Below are positions 16,001-17,539 of a DNA stretch of 17,539 nucleotides, in pieces (position 1 is the first letter of the stretch; each line of letters starts with the position of its first letter). This stretch comes from Desulfofustis sp. (GTDB lineage Bacteria; Desulfobacterota; Desulfobulbia; Desulfobulbales; Desulfocapsaceae). A program made the translations under genes and the position numbers. The stretch spans positions 1-17,539 of the forward strand of contig JAQYVS010000098.1 in the NCBI GenBank assembly GCA_030145365.1, written 5' to 3'. A model generated the notes under the pieces. It saw only the letters and a list, made by a program, of their open reading frames with translations, made no database searches and was not told the origin of the DNA.

Positions 16001-17276
16001 GATGCGCAGGGTTGATAATCGGCTGCCAGTTCTCATCCACACCCGTAACGTTGGCAGGCTGGAAACCGAAGCGAACAACACCCCAAAGAAATGCTTCCAC
16101 CATTCGGCTGTTGCCGCGCTTAAAAACCTCGCCGCCCAAAACCTGGATACATTGCAGCGACGTATGCGGGTACTTGCGGACATTGGCTTGCAACAACTGG
16201 AACGTGGTCAGCAAGAATTCCTCAATCTCTTCAAAGCTCTGCTGCCTCACGAGAATGACCAGGCTACGGTTGATTTCACGAAGTGTCTCTTCATGAATCA
16301 GATGCAGCCCATTGGTATCCATTATTTTGAACATGAAGAGCAGCTTGTGATTCTCGGCAAGATGCGTGGATACCTCGGTTTGACTCAGACCAGTTAGCGG
16401 ATCGGGTTTTTCAATATCCAGCAGATGCGCCGGGACTTCCTTGTAGAGCCTGACGATATCGATATGAGAGGGAAGTTCCAGCAGCTGGTCGAGAGCCTGA
16501 GCAGGATAAGATTCTATGTCGATGCCATCAACGGTAAGACAATATCCATGTAGAGCATGGTGAGAGATCCTGGCAAAAACCTGGTCCCAGGGAAGTTCTT
16601 CCGGATTGAGCTTGCAGCGATCTATGAACCAGGGCAGTGGGTCATCTTCATTAAGCCAATAACCATAGTTCGTTAGAAGCATCAGACGGGTCAGCATGGC
16701 TGCCGGTTTAACATCGATGGCAACGCTTGATCGCTGGCTCAGATGAATAATTCTTTTAATCACCCGCTTAATCGATTGCCGACCATGAACCAGGTGCAAT
16801 AAAGCCGACTTATCTTTCTGCTCAAGAGCTATAAGCCGCAGGAAAAAATCATTTATCGGTTTTTCAAAACGGATCAGGGATTCACCGTCAAGCTGTGATA
16901 CCAGCTTATCCAACCAGGCCCATTGGGCTTCAAAAATCTGTGAAAGCAGCACCTGATTTTTCAGTGAATCATCAAGTGCTTCAAAAAAAAGATCTGAAAA
17001 AAGACGGAAGGCCTCAGGCCCGAAATCAGTTTTTCTGTAGTGGTGAAAATTTTTCAGGACAAAGCTTCGAAACAGCGGAAGAATCAGGTACCAGTTCCGA
17101 TAGGGATGACAGATCTCATAGAGCAGGCTCTCAAGACTTGAATGAATGCCCCGATAGTTTTCCACCTCCTCCAGAAGTTCCATGAGCTCCGGACGTATCT
17201 CTACCTGCTCTGCCGTTTCAAGCAGATTTGCCTTCAGGGCATCCGAATCAATACTACTATGAGTAACTGCTTTCAT
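13008..17276 (-). CDS. PPDK-type ATP-binding and phosphohistidine domain protein with a large N-terminal extension
   Basis: A 1422-residue cytoplasmic protein. The C-terminal third is of pyruvate phosphate dikinase type. GNKGYNL at 933-939 and VRSGSAISMPGMM at 1006-1018 open the ATP-binding domain, which runs to LQTRD at about 1269 and includes GTAVIVQAMVFGN and QGEDIVSG. A mobile phosphohistidine domain follows, with RGGQTSHA and the catalytic His1358. Only 64 residues remain, so the PEP/pyruvate TIM barrel of true PPDK is missing. The first 925 or so residues are predicted mostly helical by composition and I recognise no domain in them. The likely chemistry is transfer of phosphate from ATP through His1358 to an unidentified acceptor, perhaps bound by the N-terminus. 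This is not a PPDK in function. The start is uncertain: the ATG at 17276 has no good ribosome-binding site, and ATG 17183 is an alternative. It lies 103 bp downstream of gap. Confidence 0.85.
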   Translation of the reverse strand: MKAVTHSSIDSDALKANLLETAEQVEIRPELMELLEEVENYRGIHSSLESLLYEICHPYRNWYLILPLFRSFVLKNFHHYRKTDFGPEAFRLFSDLFFEALDDSLKNQVLLSQIFEAQWAWLDKLVSQLDGESLIRFEKPINDFFLRLIALEQKDKSALLHLVHGRQSIKRVIKRIIHLSQRSSVAIDVKPAAMLTRLMLLTNYGYWLNEDDPLPWFIDRCKLNPEELPWDQVFARISHHALHGYCLTVDGIDIESYPAQALDQLLELPSHIDIVRLYKEVPAHLLDIEKPDPLTGLSQTEVSTHLAENHKLLFMFKIMDTNGLHLIHEETLREINRSLVILVRQQSFEEIEEFLLTTFQLLQANVRKYPHTSLQCIQVLGGEVFKRGNSRMVEAFLWGVVRFGFQPANVTGVDENWQPIINPAHLSNIRVWLNLIMQEPKWCSTLFSALIIHLKLTGTCVKDTDLFQRDITELLNQPIEPIYNLTKQFSKLMPVFFNEIGAEGELRDVSTELDEIHRRKDVLIHFLRKQSHVESSNLIVDFIRAIFMFWKTKDKQVLSAYVPPEVFNQIQNSGSFVDTQSILTERIIEEFELTRVDEILHVRQQNLDNFFERQQDCNANERLRYSLLVKMFKLIHKKYNLGFQELRQELKQAAAEGFFRTEPLLEKLEAHDIVGIIESTLDALENLKEIILSQEQFETQEDIYYKRHIAVDIPSVYGRYREKKFDSLSLTFRLENLANIYFEKLPATVNLSFITKATFYSITRCLKLYRRALQIEGIASRKLDTYLALLVSSLKIRRFSYTQYLDIFRGLSEGVKDVIYAYYTNVHQNNLSLIIPQIGGGNLLPRYTTLWNEDEMGNTIHSMSENFFRDLIASAFGLQHLDNFILRIIQTLESQKDVLDQRTLDLLMTYNPENAVSLLDDINPYTHDLIHLGNKGYNLITLTEDKQPIPPAFVITTEVFRCREVIFGFSKARQEFMQQIRDSLNHIEKETGKIFGSSEKPLLLSVRSGSAISMPGMMATIHNIGQNSDLVEEFVRTHGNEYFAWDNYRRFLQSWAMVYGVERDEFQELMNEAKARHNVALKRQFTPGQMKELALNYQKLVRNHGLGIPDDPWLQLIGAIEMVLDSWDNQKAKDYRRIMDVSPSWGTAVIVQAMVFGNRSEGAGSGVLFTAHPYRKVQRVALWGDYAYGDQGEDIVSGLVTSHPISVEQAELDGRPEYETLEVKFPDIYQRLLTIARGLVYDKRWSPQEIEFTYEGPDAEDLYLLQTRDMITIKQKEHLNVFIETDEFEKSILAKGIGVSGSALSGKAVFTEEDIAQLRAKEPATPLILIRQDTVPEDITVISLTDGLLTSRGGQTSHASVVAVRLEKTCVVGCKQLRVYERHCEVNGHHIGFGDHVSIDGRNGLLLIGSHPVKVEMHILPI

Positions 17277-17281
17277 GTGAC

Positions 17282-17291
17282 CAGGTACCTG
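17282..17291. repeat. 10-bp palindrome upstream of the PPDK-like gene
   Basis: CAGGTACCTG, a perfect palindrome about 6 nt before the ATG, where a ribosome-binding site would be expected. It may be a regulatory site that also affects translation initiation, or chance. Confidence 0.3.
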
Positions 17292-17379
17292 TGTGTTGAG
17301 GAGGTTTCCACATATCTGCCGCTCGCTTTCGGCACCATTACCAACAGACAGGTACGGTTAAAATTACCAGGTTAATAAG

Positions 17380-17539
17380 TTATACCGGTTTACGTGCTTC
17401 CATATGCAGAATCAGATCCAGCATCCGGTTTGAATATCCCCACTCATTATCGTACCAGCTCATGACTTTCACTGTTGTGCCAATGACCTTGGTGCACTGC
17501 CCATCAACGATTGAGGAGTGTGGATCCCCCTGGAAATCG
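17380..17539 (-). CDS. gap: Glyceraldehyde-3-phosphate dehydrogenase, C-terminal end
   Basis: Only the last 52 residues are in the window, starting near DFQGDPHSSIVDGQ and ending MEARKPV. They include the family-typical KVMSWYDNEWGYSNRMLDLI, in which the conserved WYDNEWGYS is part of the catalytic domain near the NAD site. The enzyme oxidises glyceraldehyde-3-phosphate to 1,3-bisphosphoglycerate in glycolysis or runs the reverse step in gluconeogenesis. The active-site cysteine is outside the window, so activity and NAD versus NADP preference cannot be judged here. The TAA at 17380-17382 is 103 nt upstream of the PPDK-like start, and no terminator is visible between them, so co-transcription is possible. 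Confidence 0.93.
   Translation of the reverse strand, partial: DFQGDPHSSIVDGQCTKVIGTTVKVMSWYDNEWGYSNRMLDLILHMEARKPV

Noticed and set aside
1..17539. Mobile elements, CRISPR arrays, tRNA or rRNA genes
   Set aside because: I looked for terminal inverted repeats with transposase frames, regularly spaced repeats, and tRNA-like cloverleaf ends in the gaps and found none. Codon use seems even across the genes.

Overview
This 17.5 kb window looks like ordinary chromosomal DNA from a free-living, Gram-negative anaerobe. It carries no mobile elements, CRISPR arrays or RNA genes that I can recognise. My best guess is a sulfate-reducing or sulfur-cycling Desulfobacterota (Desulfobulbales-like). This rests on the F-type ATP synthase cluster with paired b' and b subunits and no a or c subunit genes upstream, the Cys-rich SAP/Rho-N-like mini-protein, and the persulfide-sensor-like ArsR regulator. 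It is an inference from gene content, not from a phylogenetic marker.

Layout, left to right. (1) Positions 1-3437, minus strand: an ATP synthase operon read right to left, atpF' (b'), atpF (b), atpH (delta), atpA (alpha) and the start of atpG (gamma, cut by the window edge). Junctions are very tight: a 2-nt gap, a 4-nt overlap, a 0-nt gap and an 18-nt gap. A candidate sigma70 promoter and an 11-bp inverted repeat lie upstream, at 3509-3562. (2) Positions 3741-6398, minus: alaS (alanyl-tRNA synthetase), followed by a probable intrinsic terminator at 3671-3700. (3) Positions 6636-11670, minus: acs (AMP-forming acetyl-CoA synthetase), then a cNMP/CBS/DUF294 nucleotidyltransferase-like signalling protein, then a DnaQ-type exonuclease. 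The last two genes abut exactly, and the trio looks like an acetate-metabolism module with its own regulator. (4) Positions 12109-12683, plus: a two-gene unit made of a BigR/SqrR/YgaV-like ArsR repressor with two cysteines and a small DUF2892 membrane protein, suggesting a sulfide/persulfide-responsive unit. (5) Positions 12689-12910, minus: a 73-residue SAP/Rho-N-like protein with a five-cysteine tail. (6) Positions 13008-17276, minus: a 1422-residue protein whose C-terminal third is a pyruvate-phosphate-dikinase-type ATP-binding domain plus a phosphohistidine domain. It lacks the PEP/pyruvate TIM barrel and carries about 925 N-terminal residues I cannot assign. (7) Positions 17380-17539, minus: the C-terminal end of a glyceraldehyde-3-phosphate dehydrogenase.

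Taken together the window covers core energy and carbon metabolism: ATP synthesis, acetate activation, a glycolytic dehydrogenase, and a PPDK-like phosphotransferase placed just downstream of gap. The parts most worth a second look are the PPDK-like fusion protein, whose acceptor is unknown, the ArsR/DUF2892 pair, the acs-DUF294-exonuclease module, and the inverted repeat at the ATP synthase promoter.
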